A DNA stretch of 64,000 nucleotides from Blastochloris tepida (GCF_003966715.1 NZ_AP018907.1:236001-300000), one strand, 5' to 3'; shown: positions 29,615 to 41,178, numbered from the stretch's first letter. Translations and numbers: made by a program. Notes: generated by a model from the sequence alone, not told the origin.

Positions 29615-30790
29615 ATGGTGGCCGAATACGGCATTGCCGTGCTTTACGCCCTCTTTCTGTGGTGGTTCAGCACGGGCGTCATTCTGTTTCTCGACGGGTT
29701 GCCGCGCTGGACCTTCAAATGGAGCATGGCGGGCGCCACCGTGCTGCTGGTCGGCGCGCTGCATGGCGTGTGGGCGACCTCGCACGAGCAGACGCCGTTC
29801 GGCGCCTATGCTGGCTTCAGTTGCGGGCTGATGGTGTGGGCGTGGAACGAGATGGCGTTCCTGATGGGCTACGCCACCGGGCCGGTGCGGGTGCCGTGCC
29901 CGCCGGGCGTGACCGGCTGGGCGCGGTTCGCGCTCGCCACCAAGACCATCCTGCACCATGAGCTGGCGATCCTGATCTCGGCGGCGGTGGTGGTCGCGGT
30001 CACCTGGGGCGCACCGAACCAGGTCGGCACGGTGACGTTCTTCGTGCTGTGGCTGATGCGGCTGTCGACCAAGTTCAACATCTTCCTTGGCGTGCCCAAT
30101 CTCAGCGAAGAATTCCTGCCGAGTCACCTCGAATACCTGAAGACCTATTTCGTGCGCCGGCCGATGAACATGCTGTTTCCGTTCACGGTCACGGCGGCGA
30201 CCCTGTTCACCACCTATCTGCTGCACATGGCGGCGACCTCGGCACCGTTCCCGGCCACGGCATATGCGCTGCTGTCGACGCTGTCGGCGCTGGCCGTCAT
30301 CGAGCACTGGTTCCTGGTGGTGCCGCTGCCGGTGGCGGCGCTGTGGCGGTGGGGATTGCGCACGCATGACAATCTGCGCCCCGAGCCCGATCCGTGGCCG
30401 GCGTTGTGCGAAGGCTGTCCGATCGTCAAGGAGGCCGACCACGACCGCCCCGACGACGGCTCGGTGCCGCATCTGCGGGCGTGGAGCATCCCGCTGGATG
30501 TCGAATGCGACCCGGCGCGGCTGAAGGTGCTGCTCGATGCCATCGGCAATGGCAGCTACGGCAAGGTCGAGAGCGTCGACGGCATCGTCCGGGCCGGCGC
30601 GCGCTGGATCCGGTTCGATCTCGAAGGCATGTCGCCGGTCGAACTGCCGCCCGGCGGCCAGCCGCGGCACCAGCCGCGGGTCGTGGCGGTCGGCCATGCG
30701 CTGGACGGCACGCGGCTGCAGGCGGCGTTCGCCGACTGCGCGGCCCGCCCGGCCGAGCTGCTGCGGCGCGAGGCCGGCGGCGGGCATTGA
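29615..30790 (+). CDS. puhE: PuhE (DUF3623) membrane protein with an extra CobW-C-like domain
   Basis: A 391-residue protein. Residues 1-250 form the PuhE/DUF3623 membrane part with about seven helices (YALFLWWFSTGVILFLDGLP, FGAYAGFSCGLMVWAWNEM, LWLMRLSTKFNIFLGVPNL). PuhE modulates RC-LH1 assembly and bacteriochlorophyll level in Rhodobacter. Residues 265-280 hold a CxxC pair (LCEGCPIV). Residues about 285-378 look like the C-terminal domain of CobW/G3E GTPases: SIPLDVECDPARLKVLLDAI, GKVESVDGIVR, WIRFDLEG, PRVVAVGHALD. No GTPase part is present. To my knowledge PuhE normally ends near residue 270, so this is an apparent fusion. GGGGAGG precedes the ATG. It ends the puh group. Confidence 0.87.
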   Translation: MVAEYGIAVLYALFLWWFSTGVILFLDGLPRWTFKWSMAGATVLLVGALHGVWATSHEQTPFGAYAGFSCGLMVWAWNEMAFLMGYATGPVRVPCPPGVTGWARFALATKTILHHELAILISAAVVVAVTWGAPNQVGTVTFFVLWLMRLSTKFNIFLGVPNLSEEFLPSHLEYLKTYFVRRPMNMLFPFTVTAATLFTTYLLHMAATSAPFPATAYALLSTLSALAVIEHWFLVVPLPVAALWRWGLRTHDNLRPEPDPWPALCEGCPIVKEADHDRPDDGSVPHLRAWSIPLDVECDPARLKVLLDAIGNGSYGKVESVDGIVRAGARWIRFDLEGMSPVELPPGGQPRHQPRVVAVGHALDGTRLQAAFADCAARPAELLRREAGGGH

Positions 30791-30792
30791 TC

Positions 30793-30910
30793 CCAACGGC
30801 CCCAGACGCTGACGCGTGGGGCCGTTGACTCTCGCGGATTTTCTCATCCGAAATCAATGATTTCGCGAAAATCTGCGACCGGAGCCAACGGTCCGCTTTC
30901 GGGCCGTTGG
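30793..30910. mobile_element. Small structured element, MITE-like, copy 2
   Basis: Starts CCAACGGCCCCAGACGCTGA and ends GGGCCGTTGG, with the same internal hairpins as the copy at 3527-3647 (CGGCCCCA/TGGGGCCG and GGATTTTC/GAAAATC). It begins two bases after the puhE stop and may serve as the 3' stem of the puh transcript. Confidence 0.65.
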
Positions 30911-30996
30911 TATGAGCCCGAGGCCGGCGTCGGCCGGTCCGGCGTGGTCCGGCGGCCGAGCGGCGACGCGGAAAGCTCTTGGCGGAAAGCACATGG

Positions 30997-31027
30997 AAAA
31001 AGCCCCGGCGAGGGTGTCGCCGGGGCT
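30997..31027 (-). terminator. Rho-independent terminator of the cbb operon
   Basis: An 11-bp perfect stem (AGCCCCGGCGA with TCGCCGGGGCT, 5-base loop) is followed on the minus strand by TTTTTCC. It lies about 120 bases beyond the cbbE stop. On the plus strand the stem is followed by CTTT, so it may also stop puh read-through. Confidence 0.85.
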
Positions 31028-31146
31028 CTTTCGTATGTGCAGTCCGTCTTCGGCCGGATCAGGCTGGAGAGCCGAATCGGCCTCGCTTTCGGCCGCGGCC
31101 CTATTGGGCTGCGGCCCTGATCGCCCGCGCGCTGTTCGGCAACGAC

Positions 31147-31827
31147 CTATTCGGCGGCGACCTGGAAGGCGGCGGCGACCTCGTCGCGCATCGCCTTGAT
31201 GGTGGCGGCGTAATCGCTTGAGCCGAAGATCGCGCTGCCGGCGACGAAGGTGTCGGCGCCCGCGCGGGCGATGCGGCCGATATTCTTCGCCGAGACGCCG
31301 CCATCGATCTGCAGGCGGATGTCGCGGCCGGACTCGTCGATCAGCCGGCGGGTGGCGGCGACCTTGGGGATCATGGCCTCGATGAAGGCCTGCCCGCCGA
31401 AGCCGGGATTGACGGTCATCAGCAGCACCAGATCGAGCTTGGGCAGAACCCAGTCGAGCACCGAGAGCGGTGTGGCCGGGTTGAGAACGAGGCCCGCCTG
31501 GCAGCCCTTGGAGCGGATCAGCTCGATGGTGCGGTCGACGTGGCGGCTCGCCTCCGGGTGGAAGCTGATGAGATTGGCGCCGGCGGCGGCGAACATCTCG
31601 ACCAGCGCGTCGACCGGCTCGACCATCAGGTGCACGTCGATCGGCGCCGTCGTCACCTTGCGCAGCGAGGCCAGCACCGGCGGGCCGATGGTCAGGTTCG
31701 GCACGTAGTGGCCGTCCATCACGTCGAAATGGATCCAGTCGGCACCGCCGGCGAGGACGGCGTTCACCTCCTCGCCGAGACGGGCGAAATCGGCCGACAG
31801 GATCGACGGCGCGATCACGATGCTCAT
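31147..31827 (-). CDS. cbbE: Ribulose-phosphate 3-epimerase
   Basis: A 226-residue TIM-barrel enzyme interconverting ribulose 5-phosphate and xylulose 5-phosphate. Signatures are [17 protein letters not shown] at the start, [17 protein letters not shown] (metal-binding His and Asp), [16 protein letters not shown] and [11 protein letters not shown], the last binding phosphate. It supplies the regenerative phase of the Calvin cycle. It is the last gene of the cbb operon; its start overlaps the cbbA stop (ATGA). A strong terminator follows. The same enzyme could also serve the pentose phosphate pathway; whether another rpe exists elsewhere is not visible. Confidence 0.95.
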   Translation of the reverse strand: MSIVIAPSILSADFARLGEEVNAVLAGGADWIHFDVMDGHYVPNLTIGPPVLASLRKVTTAPIDVHLMVEPVDALVEMFAAAGANLISFHPEASRHVDRTIELIRSKGCQAGLVLNPATPLSVLDWVLPKLDLVLLMTVNPGFGGQAFIEAMIPKVAATRRLIDESGRDIRLQIDGGVSAKNIGRIARAGADTFVAGSAIFGSSDYAATIKAMRDEVAAAFQVAAE

Positions 31828-32906
31828 GCAGCGGCCTTTCCGCTCGTCACCACCTGGGTCAGTTCGCCCTTCTTGTAGCGCTGCGCCATCACGTCGAGCT
31901 CGATCGGCTTGATCTTGGGCGCCTGTCCGGCGCAGCCGAAGGCTTCGAGCCGGGCGATGACCACCTTCTTGGCCGCGTCCTGCGCCACTTCGAGATATTT
32001 GCGCGGGTCGAACTCGCCCTTCTTGGTGGCCAGCACGCGGCGGATGGCGGCGGTCATGGCCAGGCGGATGTCGGTGTCGATATTGACCTTGCGCACGCCG
32101 TGCCTGATGCCCTGGACGATCTCCTCGACTGGGACGCCGTAGGTCTCCTTCATGTCGCCGCCGAACTCGCGGATCTCGGCCAGCAATTCCTGCGGCACCG
32201 AGGAGGAGCCGTGCATCACCAGATGGGTGTTGGGGATGCGGGCGTGGATCTCCTTGATGCGGTCGATGGCGAGGATGTCGCCGGTCGGCTTGCGGCTGAA
32301 CTTGTAGGCGCCGTGCGAGGTGCCGATGGCGATGGCCAGCGCGTCGACCTGGGTCTCGGCGACGAAGCGGGCGGCCTCCTCGGGGTCGGTGAGGAGCTGC
32401 TCACGGGTCATGGTGCCCTCGGCGCCGTGGCCGTCCTCCTTGTCGCCCTTCATGGTCTCGAGCGAGCCGAGCACGCCGAGCTCGCCCTCCACCGACACGC
32501 CGATCGAGTGGGAGATCTCGACCACCTTGCGGGTGACCTCGGCATTGTAGGCGTGGTCGGCCGGGGTCTTGCCGTCCTCGCGCAGCGAGCCGTCCATCAT
32601 CACCGAGGTGAAGCCGTTGCGGATGGCCGAGACGCACACCGCCGGCGAGGCGCCGTGGTCCTGGTGCATGACGATCGGGATCTCGGGATAGGACTCGACG
32701 GCGGCGGTGATGAGGTGGCGCAGGAAGTGCTCGCCGGCATATTTGCGGGCGCCGGCGGAGGCCTGGAGAATCACCGGCGCCTGCACGGCGCGGGCGCCCT
32801 CCATGATGGCGCGGACCTGCTCCAGATTGTTGACGTTGAAGGCCGGCAGGCCATAGTCGTGCTCGGCGGCGTGGTCGAGCAGCTGGCGCAGCGAAACGAG
32901 AGCCAT
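31824..32906 (-). CDS. cbbA: Class II fructose/sedoheptulose-bisphosphate aldolase
   Basis: A 360-residue class II (zinc) aldolase of the CbbA/Fba type. Visible are [19 protein letters not shown] at the start, the zinc histidine region [35 protein letters not shown] with the second metal histidine, [12 protein letters not shown], and [13 protein letters not shown] for phosphate binding. In the Calvin cycle it condenses triose phosphates to fructose 1,6-bisphosphate and, with erythrose 4-phosphate, to sedoheptulose 1,7-bisphosphate. It lies between cbbT and cbbE and is translationally coupled to cbbE. Length is as expected for this clade. Confidence 0.96.
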   Translation of the reverse strand: MALVSLRQLLDHAAEHDYGLPAFNVNNLEQVRAIMEGARAVQAPVILQASAGARKYAGEHFLRHLITAAVESYPEIPIVMHQDHGASPAVCVSAIRNGFTSVMMDGSLREDGKTPADHAYNAEVTRKVVEISHSIGVSVEGELGVLGSLETMKGDKEDGHGAEGTMTREQLLTDPEEAARFVAETQVDALAIAIGTSHGAYKFSRKPTGDILAIDRIKEIHARIPNTHLVMHGSSSVPQELLAEIREFGGDMKETYGVPVEEIVQGIRHGVRKVNIDTDIRLAMTAAIRRVLATKKGEFDPRKYLEVAQDAAKKVVIARLEAFGCAGQAPKIKPIELDVMAQRYKKGELTQVVTSGKAAA

Positions 32907-32951
32907 AGGCGCGGATCTCCTGAAGAGTGTTGGACCGCCTCCAGGCGGAGG

Positions 32952-34970
32952 TCAGCGGGACAATACGGTTTTCACGGTATCGGCGACGCGCTGCGGCGTG
33001 AAGCCGAAATGGGCCAGCAGGTCCTTCTCGGGGCCGGATTCGCCGAAGCGGTCGATCCCCACCACCGCGCCGGCAAAGCCGACCACAGCCTGCCAGCCGC
33101 GGGTGGCGCCCGCCTCCACCGCCACATGCGGCAGCGACCGATCGATCACCTTGGCCTGATCGGCCGGGGCGAGGCGCTCGAACGCCTCGCGGCAGGGAAT
33201 CGACACCACACGCACCGGAATGTTCCCGGCCGCCAGCAGATCGCGGGCCGCCACCGCCAGCGCCACCTCCGAGCCGGTGGCCACCAGCACCGCCGCGGGC
33301 GCAGTCGCCGGCTCCGACAGCACATAGCCGCCATTGGCGATGGCGGTTTCGGTTGCCGCGTCGCGCGGCTGGGCGGGCAGAGTCTGGCGCGACAGGATGA
33401 TGGCGGTCGGCCCGTCGCGGCGGGCCAGCGCCGCGCGCCACGCATAGGCGGTCTCGACGGCGTCGGCCGGGCGCCAGACGTCGAGATTGGGGATCAGCCG
33501 CAGGCTTTCGACATGCTCGACCGGCTGGTGGGTGGGGCCGTCCTCGCCGAGCGCGATCGAATCATGGGTGAAGACATAGACCACGCGCTGGCCCATCAGC
33601 GCGCTCATGCGGATGGCGTTCCGGGCATAGTCCGAGAACACCAGGAAGGTGGCGACGAACGGGATGAAGCCGCCATGGAGCGCGATGCCGTTGGCGATCG
33701 CGCTCATGCCGAACTCGCGCACCCCGAACAGGATGGTGTTGCCGGCCTCGTCGCGGGTGATGGGCAGCGTGCCCTTGAAATTGGTCAAATTGGAGTGGGT
33801 GAGGTCGGCCGAGCCGCCGAGCAGCTCGGGGAAGTCGGGAGCGAAGGCGGAGAGCACCACCTGACCGGCCTTGCGGCTGGCGACATTGCCGGCGGCCTTG
33901 GCCTCGGTGACGGCGCGCGCGGCGGCCTCGGTGAAGCCCTTCGGCAGGTCGCCGGCCACCCGCCGCTCGAACTCGGCGGCCAGATCCGGGAAGGCCTGGC
34001 GGTAGGCCTCGAAGCGGGCGGTCCAGTCGGCGTGGAGGCCCGCGCCGCGGGGGCGCTGGTCCCACATCGCATAGACATCGGCCGGCACCTCGAACGGCGG
34101 GTGGCTCCAGCCGAACACGGCCTTGGCCTGGGCCGCCTCCTCTGGGCCGAGCGGGGCGCCGTGCGAGTTCTCGGTGCCCTGCTTGGTCGGCGCGCCGCGG
34201 CCGATCACCGTCTTGCAGCAGATCAGGCTGGGCTTGCCGCTGGCGAGCGCCGCGGTGATCGCCGCGTCGATGGCGCCGGGATGGTGGCCGTCGACATTGC
34301 GGATGACGTTCCAGCCATAGGATTCGAAGCGGGCCGGGGTGTCGTCGGCGAACCATTCCTCGACCTTGCCGTCGATCGAGATGCCGTTGTCGTCATAGAG
34401 GGCGACCAGCTTGCCGAGCTTGAGGCGCCCGGCGAGCGAGGCGGCCTCGTGGCTGATGCCCTCCATCAGGCAGCCGTCGCCGAGGAAGACGAAGGTGCGG
34501 TGGTCGACGATGGTGTGGCCGGGGCGGTTGAACTGGGCGGCCAGCGTCTTCTCGGCGATCGCCATGCCCACGGCATTGGCGAAGCCCTGGCCGAGCGGGC
34601 CGGTGGTGGTCTCGACGCCCACCGTCACCCCCACCTCGGGATGGCCGGCGGTCTTGGAGTGGAGCTGGCGGAAGCGCTTGATCTCGCTCATCGGCAGGTC
34701 GTAGCCGGTGAGGTGGAGCAGGCCGTAGATCAGCATCGAGGCGTGACCGTTCGACAGCACGAAGCGGTCGCGGTCCGGCCATTTCGGGTCGGCCGGGTCG
34801 TGGCGCAGATGCTGGCGCCACAGCACGGCGGCCATCTCGGCCATGCCCATCGGCGCGCCGGGGTGGCCGGACTTGGCGGCCTCGACGGCGTCGATGGCGA
34901 GCGCACGCAGGGCCGCGGTGACCGGCCAGGAGAGGCTGTCGGCGGCGGTGATCTTCTGGATCTGGTTCAT
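32952..34970 (-). CDS. cbbT: Transketolase
   Basis: A 672-residue thiamine diphosphate enzyme that moves two-carbon units in the Calvin and pentose phosphate cycles. The N-terminal PP domain has [43 protein letters not shown] and [18 protein letters not shown] (the ThDP motif GDG). The Pyr domain has [19 protein letters not shown] and [18 protein letters not shown], followed by a C-terminal domain with [12 protein letters not shown]. Complete and of normal length. It is the sixth gene of the cbb operon, 17 bases downstream of cbbP and 45 bases upstream of cbbA. Confidence 0.97.
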   Translation of the reverse strand: MNQIQKITAADSLSWPVTAALRALAIDAVEAAKSGHPGAPMGMAEMAAVLWRQHLRHDPADPKWPDRDRFVLSNGHASMLIYGLLHLTGYDLPMSEIKRFRQLHSKTAGHPEVGVTVGVETTTGPLGQGFANAVGMAIAEKTLAAQFNRPGHTIVDHRTFVFLGDGCLMEGISHEAASLAGRLKLGKLVALYDDNGISIDGKVEEWFADDTPARFESYGWNVIRNVDGHHPGAIDAAITAALASGKPSLICCKTVIGRGAPTKQGTENSHGAPLGPEEAAQAKAVFGWSHPPFEVPADVYAMWDQRPRGAGLHADWTARFEAYRQAFPDLAAEFERRVAGDLPKGFTEAAARAVTEAKAAGNVASRKAGQVVLSAFAPDFPELLGGSADLTHSNLTNFKGTLPITRDEAGNTILFGVREFGMSAIANGIALHGGFIPFVATFLVFSDYARNAIRMSALMGQRVVYVFTHDSIALGEDGPTHQPVEHVESLRLIPNLDVWRPADAVETAYAWRAALARRDGPTAIILSRQTLPAQPRDAATETAIANGGYVLSEPATAPAAVLVATGSEVALAVAARDLLAAGNIPVRVVSIPCREAFERLAPADQAKVIDRSLPHVAVEAGATRGWQAVVGFAGAVVGIDRFGESGPEKDLLAHFGFTPQRVADTVKTVLSR

Positions 34971-34987
34971 GGGTCTGGCCTCCTGCC

Positions 34988-35863
34988 TCACAGCGACCGG
35001 CGCTTCAGTTCGATCAGTTTCAGGATCATCGGCGTCAGGATGAGCTGCATGGCGATATCGAGCCTGCCGCCCGGAATGACGATCGAGTTCGCCCGGCTCA
35101 TCCAGCTCCCGTCGATCATCGACAGGAGATAGGGGAAGTCGATGCCGCGCGGGTTCTTGAAGCGGATCACCACGATCGATTCGTCGGCGGTGGGGATCCA
35201 TCGGGCGACGAAGGGGTTGGAGGTGTCGACCGTCGGCGCGCGCTGGAAGTTGATGTCGGTCTCGGTGAACTGCGGGCAGATATAGTGCACGTAGTCCGGC
35301 ATGCGGCGCAGGATGGTCTCGGTGACGTTTTCGGTCGTGTAGCCGCGGGTGGCCTTGTCGCGGTGCAGCTTCTGGATCCATTCCAGATTGATCACCGGCA
35401 CCACGCCGATCTTGAGGTCGACGTGCTGGGCGACATTGATGTCCTCGGTCACCACGGCGCCGTGCAGGCCCTCATAGAACAGCAGGTCGGTGTTGCCCTG
35501 GATGTCCTCCCACGGGGTGAAGCGGCCGGGCTCGGCGCCGTAGAGCTGCTGCTCCTCGGCGTCGTGGACGTAGCGGCGGACGCGGCCGCTGCCAGAGCGG
35601 CCGTATTCGGCGAACAGCTCCTCCAGCTCCTTGAGCAGATTGGTCTCGGGCGAGAAGTGGCTGAAGTTCTTGTTGCCCTTCTTGCCCTCCTCGGCCATGC
35701 GCTCGCGCATCTCGTAGCGGTCGTAGCGGTGGAAGGAGTCGCCCTCGACGAAGGCGGCGCTGACGCCCTCGCGGCGGAAGATCTGCTCGAAGGTGCGCTT
35801 GACGGAGGTGGTGCCGGCGCCGGACGAACCGGTCACGGCAATGATCGGGTGCTTGCGGGACAT
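34988..35863 (-). CDS. cbbP: Phosphoribulokinase
   Basis: A 291-residue proteobacterial-type phosphoribulokinase making ribulose 1,5-bisphosphate, the CO2 acceptor. The P-loop is [15 protein letters not shown] (about residues 9-23), [15 protein letters not shown] carries the catalytic aspartate region, and [11 protein letters not shown] and [23 protein letters not shown] follow. This octameric bacterial type is allosterically activated by NADH in relatives, unlike the redox-regulated plant form. It sits between cbbF and cbbT. Together with RuBisCO it defines autotrophy. Complete. Confidence 0.97.
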   Translation of the reverse strand: MSRKHPIIAVTGSSGAGTTSVKRTFEQIFRREGVSAAFVEGDSFHRYDRYEMRERMAEEGKKGNKNFSHFSPETNLLKELEELFAEYGRSGSGRVRRYVHDAEEQQLYGAEPGRFTPWEDIQGNTDLLFYEGLHGAVVTEDINVAQHVDLKIGVVPVINLEWIQKLHRDKATRGYTTENVTETILRRMPDYVHYICPQFTETDINFQRAPTVDTSNPFVARWIPTADESIVVIRFKNPRGIDFPYLLSMIDGSWMSRANSIVIPGGRLDIAMQLILTPMILKLIELKRRSL

Positions 35864-35926
35864 GGCTTCATCGCCCTCGTAACGGGTGTTCGGAATGCGG
35901 TGGCGGCCGGCGCGTCGCCGGTCGGG

Positions 35927-35964
35927 GCCAGGGGCCGATCAGGGCCAGGGCCGATCAGGGCCGG
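35927..35964. repeat. Short GGGCC-rich tandem repeats after cbbF
   Basis: The word GGGCCGATCAGGGCC-A recurs in shortened and exact forms immediately downstream of the cbbF stop. No gene or terminator shape was recognised. Confidence 0.6.
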
Positions 35965-37023
35965 TCAGGGCCGGAACAGGCCGCGCTTGGCGAACAGCGG
36001 CGATCGCTCGGCGATCGATTCGGGGGCGGCCACGTAGCGGGCGACCCGGCGGACCTTCTCGCTGGAGCCGAACACCAGGGGCACGCGCTGGTGCAGCGTG
36101 GTCGGCACGAGGTCGAGAATCGGCTCGGCGCCGTTGGAGGCGCCGCCGCCCGCCTGCTCCATCAGGAACGCGATCGGGTTGCCCTCATAGATCAGGCGCA
36201 GGCGGCCGGCTGTGTAGCCCCGGCGCGCATCCGACGGATAGAGATAGACGCCGCCGCGGATCAGGATGCGATGGGCCTCGGCCACCATCGAGGCCACCCA
36301 GCGCATGTTGTAGTCGACGTCGCGCGGCCCCTCCTGGCCCTTCAGCAGGTCGTCGATATAGAGCCGGATGGGCTCGTCCCAATGCCGGTAGTTCGACATG
36401 TTGATGGCGAACTCGCGGGCATCGGGCGGCACCGCCACGCGCTCGGTGACCAGGGCGAAGCGCCGGGTTTCGGGATGGAGCACGAACAGCTGGGTGCCGG
36501 CGCCGACCGTCAGCACCAGCGAGGTGTTGGGGCCGTAGATGACATAGCCGGCGGCGAGCTGGTCGCGGCCGCGCTGCAGGAAGGCGTCGGCCGAAGCCGG
36601 ATCGATGTCGGCCGGGGCGGGCAGGACCGAGAAGATGGTGCCGATCGCGGTGTTGGTGTCGATGTTGGAGGAACCGTCGAGCGGATCGACCGCGACGATC
36701 ACCGGCCCGCCGGCCTTCACCGCCACCGGCTCGTCGGCCTCCTCGGAGGCCATCGCCGCCACCGGCGCATCATTGAGGTGGCGCAGGATGAGCTGGTCGG
36801 CGATGACGTCGAGCTCCTTCTGCGCGTCGCCGCCGCCCTTGTCGACGCGTGCCGCCCCGAGATCGCCGGCCAGCGGGCCGAAGGCGATCAGCGCGGCGAT
36901 CTCGGTCGTCGCGCGGGCCAGCGCCACGACGGTGTCGGCCACCGCCCTGCGCGAGGCATCGGTGCCGGCCCAGACGTCCAGATAATCCTCAAGCAGCGGT
37001 CTGGCTTGTGGCGCGTGTGTCAT
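35965..37023 (-). CDS. cbbF: Class I fructose-1,6-bisphosphatase
   Basis: A 352-residue phosphatase hydrolysing fructose 1,6-bisphosphate, and in autotrophs often sedoheptulose 1,7-bisphosphate. Metal-binding motifs are MASEEADEP and VAVDPLDGSSNIDTN. Substrate-binding parts are YVIYGPNTSLVLTVG and RRGYTAGRLRLIYEGNPIAFLMEQAGG. Length is that of the CbbF clade. The gene lies between cbbX and cbbP in the operon, with short GGGCC-rich tandem repeats directly after its stop. No cysteine loop of the chloroplast type is present, so thioredoxin control is not expected. Confidence 0.96.
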   Translation of the reverse strand: MTHAPQARPLLEDYLDVWAGTDASRRAVADTVVALARATTEIAALIAFGPLAGDLGAARVDKGGGDAQKELDVIADQLILRHLNDAPVAAMASEEADEPVAVKAGGPVIVAVDPLDGSSNIDTNTAIGTIFSVLPAPADIDPASADAFLQRGRDQLAAGYVIYGPNTSLVLTVGAGTQLFVLHPETRRFALVTERVAVPPDAREFAINMSNYRHWDEPIRLYIDDLLKGQEGPRDVDYNMRWVASMVAEAHRILIRGGVYLYPSDARRGYTAGRLRLIYEGNPIAFLMEQAGGGASNGAEPILDLVPTTLHQRVPLVFGSSEKVRRVARYVAAPESIAERSPLFAKRGLFRP

Positions 37024-37065
37024 TGGCGGTCCCCCGGTCTCCCCAGCCTGTAGGCTTTGTTTTTG

Positions 37066-38022
37066 TCATTTCATCACGCGGCTCGCCAGAATCTCGGCTG
37101 CCGATATGGTCATCAGATCGTCGCGCCCGATGGGACCGGGCGAGTCGAACAGGCGTACCGCCTGGCGCAGACGCGCCCGGTCGAAGGCGTTGCGGATCGA
37201 GCGCGCATTGGCGAAGTTGGGCTGGGTGCGCCGCTTGGCGATGTAGTCGACCAAAGCCGCCTTGGCGGCGTCGTCGAAGTGGTAGCCCTCGGCCCCAGCC
37301 ATGGTCTCGGCGATGCGCAGCAATTCCGCGTCGGTATAGTCGGGAAACTCGATGTGGTGGGCGATGCGCGAGCGGAAGCCCGGATTGGCCGAGAAGAAGG
37401 TGTCCATGCGGTCGGCATAGCCGGCGAGGATGACAACGAGGTCGTCGCGCTGGTTCTCCATCACCTGCAGCAGGATCTCGATCGCCTCCTGGCCGTAGTC
37501 CTTCTCGTTCTCCGGCCGGTAGAGATAATAGGCCTCGTCGATGAACAGCACGCCGCCCATGGCGCGCTTGAGCACTTCCTTGGTCTTGGGCGCGGTGTGG
37601 CCGATATACTGGCCGACCAGATCGTCGCGCGTCACGGTGACGAGGTGGCCTTTGCGCACATAGCCCAGGCGATGCAGGATGCCCGCCATGCGCAGCGCAA
37701 CCGTGGTCTTGCCGGTGCCGGGGTTGCCGGTGAACGCCATGTGCAGGGTCGGCGGCGCGGAGGAGAGGCCCATCTTCTCGCGGGCGCGCGCCACCAGGAG
37801 GAAGGCGGCGATCTCGCGGATGCGGTCCTTGACCGGCTTCAGCCCCACCAGCTCGCGGTCGAGATCGGCCAGGAGCGAGCCGATGTCGGTGTCGCGGTAC
37901 ATCGCCTGGAGATCGACCGCGGCCGCCGTCTCCGGCGTTGCGGCCTCCGGTGTTGCGGCGTCCGAGGGTGCAGCCGCCAACGGTGCAGCCTCTGCAGACG
38001 GCGTGGGGGCGGGCGCGTTCAT
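37066..38022 (-). CDS. cbbX: Red-type RuBisCO activase
   Basis: A 318-residue AAA+ ATPase that frees form IC/ID RuBisCO from inhibitory sugar phosphates by pulling on the large-subunit C-terminus. The core has [20 protein letters not shown] (Walker A), [20 protein letters not shown] (pore-loop region, with the Tyr), [12 protein letters not shown] (Walker B) and a C-terminal lid with [16 protein letters not shown]. The first 35 residues are an Ala/Pro/Thr-rich low-complexity leader. It follows cbbS, matching the red-type large and small subunits here. About 200 non-coding bases separate it from cbbS. Confidence 0.96.
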   Translation of the reverse strand: MNAPAPTPSAEAAPLAAAPSDAATPEAATPETAAAVDLQAMYRDTDIGSLLADLDRELVGLKPVKDRIREIAAFLLVARAREKMGLSSAPPTLHMAFTGNPGTGKTTVALRMAGILHRLGYVRKGHLVTVTRDDLVGQYIGHTAPKTKEVLKRAMGGVLFIDEAYYLYRPENEKDYGQEAIEILLQVMENQRDDLVVILAGYADRMDTFFSANPGFRSRIAHHIEFPDYTDAELLRIAETMAGAEGYHFDDAAKAALVDYIAKRRTQPNFANARSIRNAFDRARLRQAVRLFDSPGPIGRDDLMTISAAEILASRVMK

Positions 38023-38228
38023 CGGACTCTCCGGCTCTTGATGCGAAATCCGGCCCGTTCGGCCGGATCCGCAGGATTCGGGCGCGGGGGGCGCCCGTCG
38101 TAGGGTTTCCGGCCGATCAGCCTGGAGAACCGCAAGAGGCTTTCCTGGACCCTTCCGGGCTCGTGCCCGGGAATGTCCCGTTGGTGGTCTCGCCGGCCGC
38201 GGGCGGGGGAGGGGCCGCGGCCGGCGGA

Positions 38229-38618
38229 TCAGCGCACCGTCACCAGCGTGTAGCGCTGGGTGCGGCCCTCGATCTCGGTCCGCTCAAGGCGGAAGGTCGG
38301 CTCGACCTTGGGCCGCTGGACGATGAAGGACAGCCGCACCGCCTCCCAGCCGCGGCTGGAGTCGAAGGCGTTGAGGCGGATGTAGTGATCGGGGTTGGCG
38401 GCGCGGCACGCCGCCAGCTCCTGCATCACCCCGACCGGATCGACGAGGTCGAACATCGGGTTGCCCCACATCTCCCAATAGGTGTTGCGGGGGTGGGGGT
38501 CGTCGGTGAACTCGATCGACACCGCCCAGCCCTTGTCGAGGCAATGGGCGATCTGCTTCTTGATCTGCTCGTCCGTCAGATCGGGCAGGAACGAGAAGGC
38601 TCCCTGGGTCACGCGCAT
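38229..38618 (-). CDS. cbbS: RuBisCO small subunit, form IC
   Basis: A 129-residue small subunit of the red-type (form IC) RuBisCO. It begins [19 protein letters not shown] and has the conserved [11 protein letters not shown]. The C-terminal extension with [11 protein letters not shown], lacking in green-type small subunits, forms the beta-barrel in the central solvent channel. The ATG is preceded by GGGAGGAA on the minus strand. It lies 14 bases downstream of cbbL in the operon; a longer frame running in from cbbL is not used. Function: assembly, stability and specificity of the L8S8 complex. Confidence 0.96.
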   Translation of the reverse strand: MRVTQGAFSFLPDLTDEQIKKQIAHCLDKGWAVSIEFTDDPHPRNTYWEMWGNPMFDLVDPVGVMQELAACRAANPDHYIRLNAFDSSRGWEAVRLSFIVQRPKVEPTFRLERTEIEGRTQRYTLVTVR

Positions 38619-38632
38619 CGGTTCCTCCCGGT

Positions 38633-40194
<1,562 letters not shown>

Positions 40195-41169
40195 ATGCGC
40201 CACGCCACCCTGAAACAGCTCCGCCTGCTCGCCGCCGCCGCCCGCACCGGCAGCTTCGCCGCGGCGGCCGAGGCCTGCGGCGTCACCGCCCCGGCAGTGA
40301 CCATGCAGATGAAGAACCTGGAGGCCGAGGTCGGGCTGCCGCTGTTCGAGCGCGACGCCCGCGGCCTGCACCTCACCGCGGCCGGCGAGGAGCTTGCCGC
40401 CTGCGCCCGGCGCATCGACATCGCGATCGCCGACTGCGATTCGGCGGTGAAGGCGCTGAAGTCGCTGGAGGGCGGCCGGGTGGTGCTGGGCGTGGTGTCG
40501 ACCGCCAAGTATTTCGCGCCGTTCGCGCTGGCGGCGTTCGCCAAGCTCCATCCCGGCGTCGAGACCGAACTGGTCATCGGCAATCGCGGCGAGATCGTCG
40601 CCAAGTTCGAGGATGGCGCGCTCGACGTGACCATCATGGGCCGGCCGCCCGAGCACATGGCGGTGGAGAGCGCGCCGATCGGCGAGCACCCGCACCTCAT
40701 CGTGGCGGCGCCCGACCATCCGCTGGTCGGGCGGGGGGGGCTCAAGCCCGCCGACCTCGTATCCTATCCGATGCTGACCCGCGAGGCGGGCTCGGGCACG
40801 CGCACGCTGATGGAGCAGTATTTCCGCGAGGCGCACGTCAGCCCGCGCATCGGCATGGAGATCGGCTCCAACGAGACCATCAAGCAGGCGGTGATGGCCG
40901 GGCTCGGGCTCGCGGTGATCTCCGGCCACACGGTGGCGACCGAGCTTGCGGACGGGCGGCTGGTGTCGCTGCCGGTGGAGGGCGTGCCGCTGTGGCGGCG
41001 CTGGTTCGTGGTGCGCTCGCAGGCCAAGCGGCTGATGCCGGCGGCGCGGGCGCTGCGCGACTATCTCGCCACCGAGGGCCACCGCTTCCTGCCGCAAGTG
41101 GATTTGCCGCAGGTGGAACTGCCCAAGGTGGATTTGCCCAAGGTGGATTTGCCGAAACCGACCTTGTAG
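40195..41169 (+). CDS. cbbR: LysR-type regulator of the cbb operon
   Basis: A 324-residue LysR regulator. The N-terminal winged helix (residues 1-60) has RHATLKQLRLLAAAARTGSFAAA and VTAPAVTMQMKNLEAEVG. The co-inducer domain contains LGVVSTAKYFAPFALAAF and GSNETIKQAVMAGLGLAVISGH, both typical of CbbR. It activates the divergent cbb operon in response to metabolites such as RuBP or NADPH in relatives. Oddly, residues 301-320 are four pentads of the form QVDLP/KVDLP, encoded by 15-bp tandem repeats, beyond the normal end of the domain. A CCCTCTCCC-type hairpin follows the stop. Confidence 0.94.
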   Translation: MRHATLKQLRLLAAAARTGSFAAAAEACGVTAPAVTMQMKNLEAEVGLPLFERDARGLHLTAAGEELAACARRIDIAIADCDSAVKALKSLEGGRVVLGVVSTAKYFAPFALAAFAKLHPGVETELVIGNRGEIVAKFEDGALDVTIMGRPPEHMAVESAPIGEHPHLIVAAPDHPLVGRGGLKPADLVSYPMLTREAGSGTRTLMEQYFREAHVSPRIGMEIGSNETIKQAVMAGLGLAVISGHTVATELADGRLVSLPVEGVPLWRRWFVVRSQAKRLMPAARALRDYLATEGHRFLPQVDLPQVELPKVDLPKVDLPKPTL

Positions 41170-41178
41170 CCGTCCTCT

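Noticed and set aside
32100..35132. 1010-codon open frame on the plus strand opposite cbbA and cbbT
   Set aside because: Shadow of the Calvin-cycle genes; low-complexity composition and no recognisable domain.
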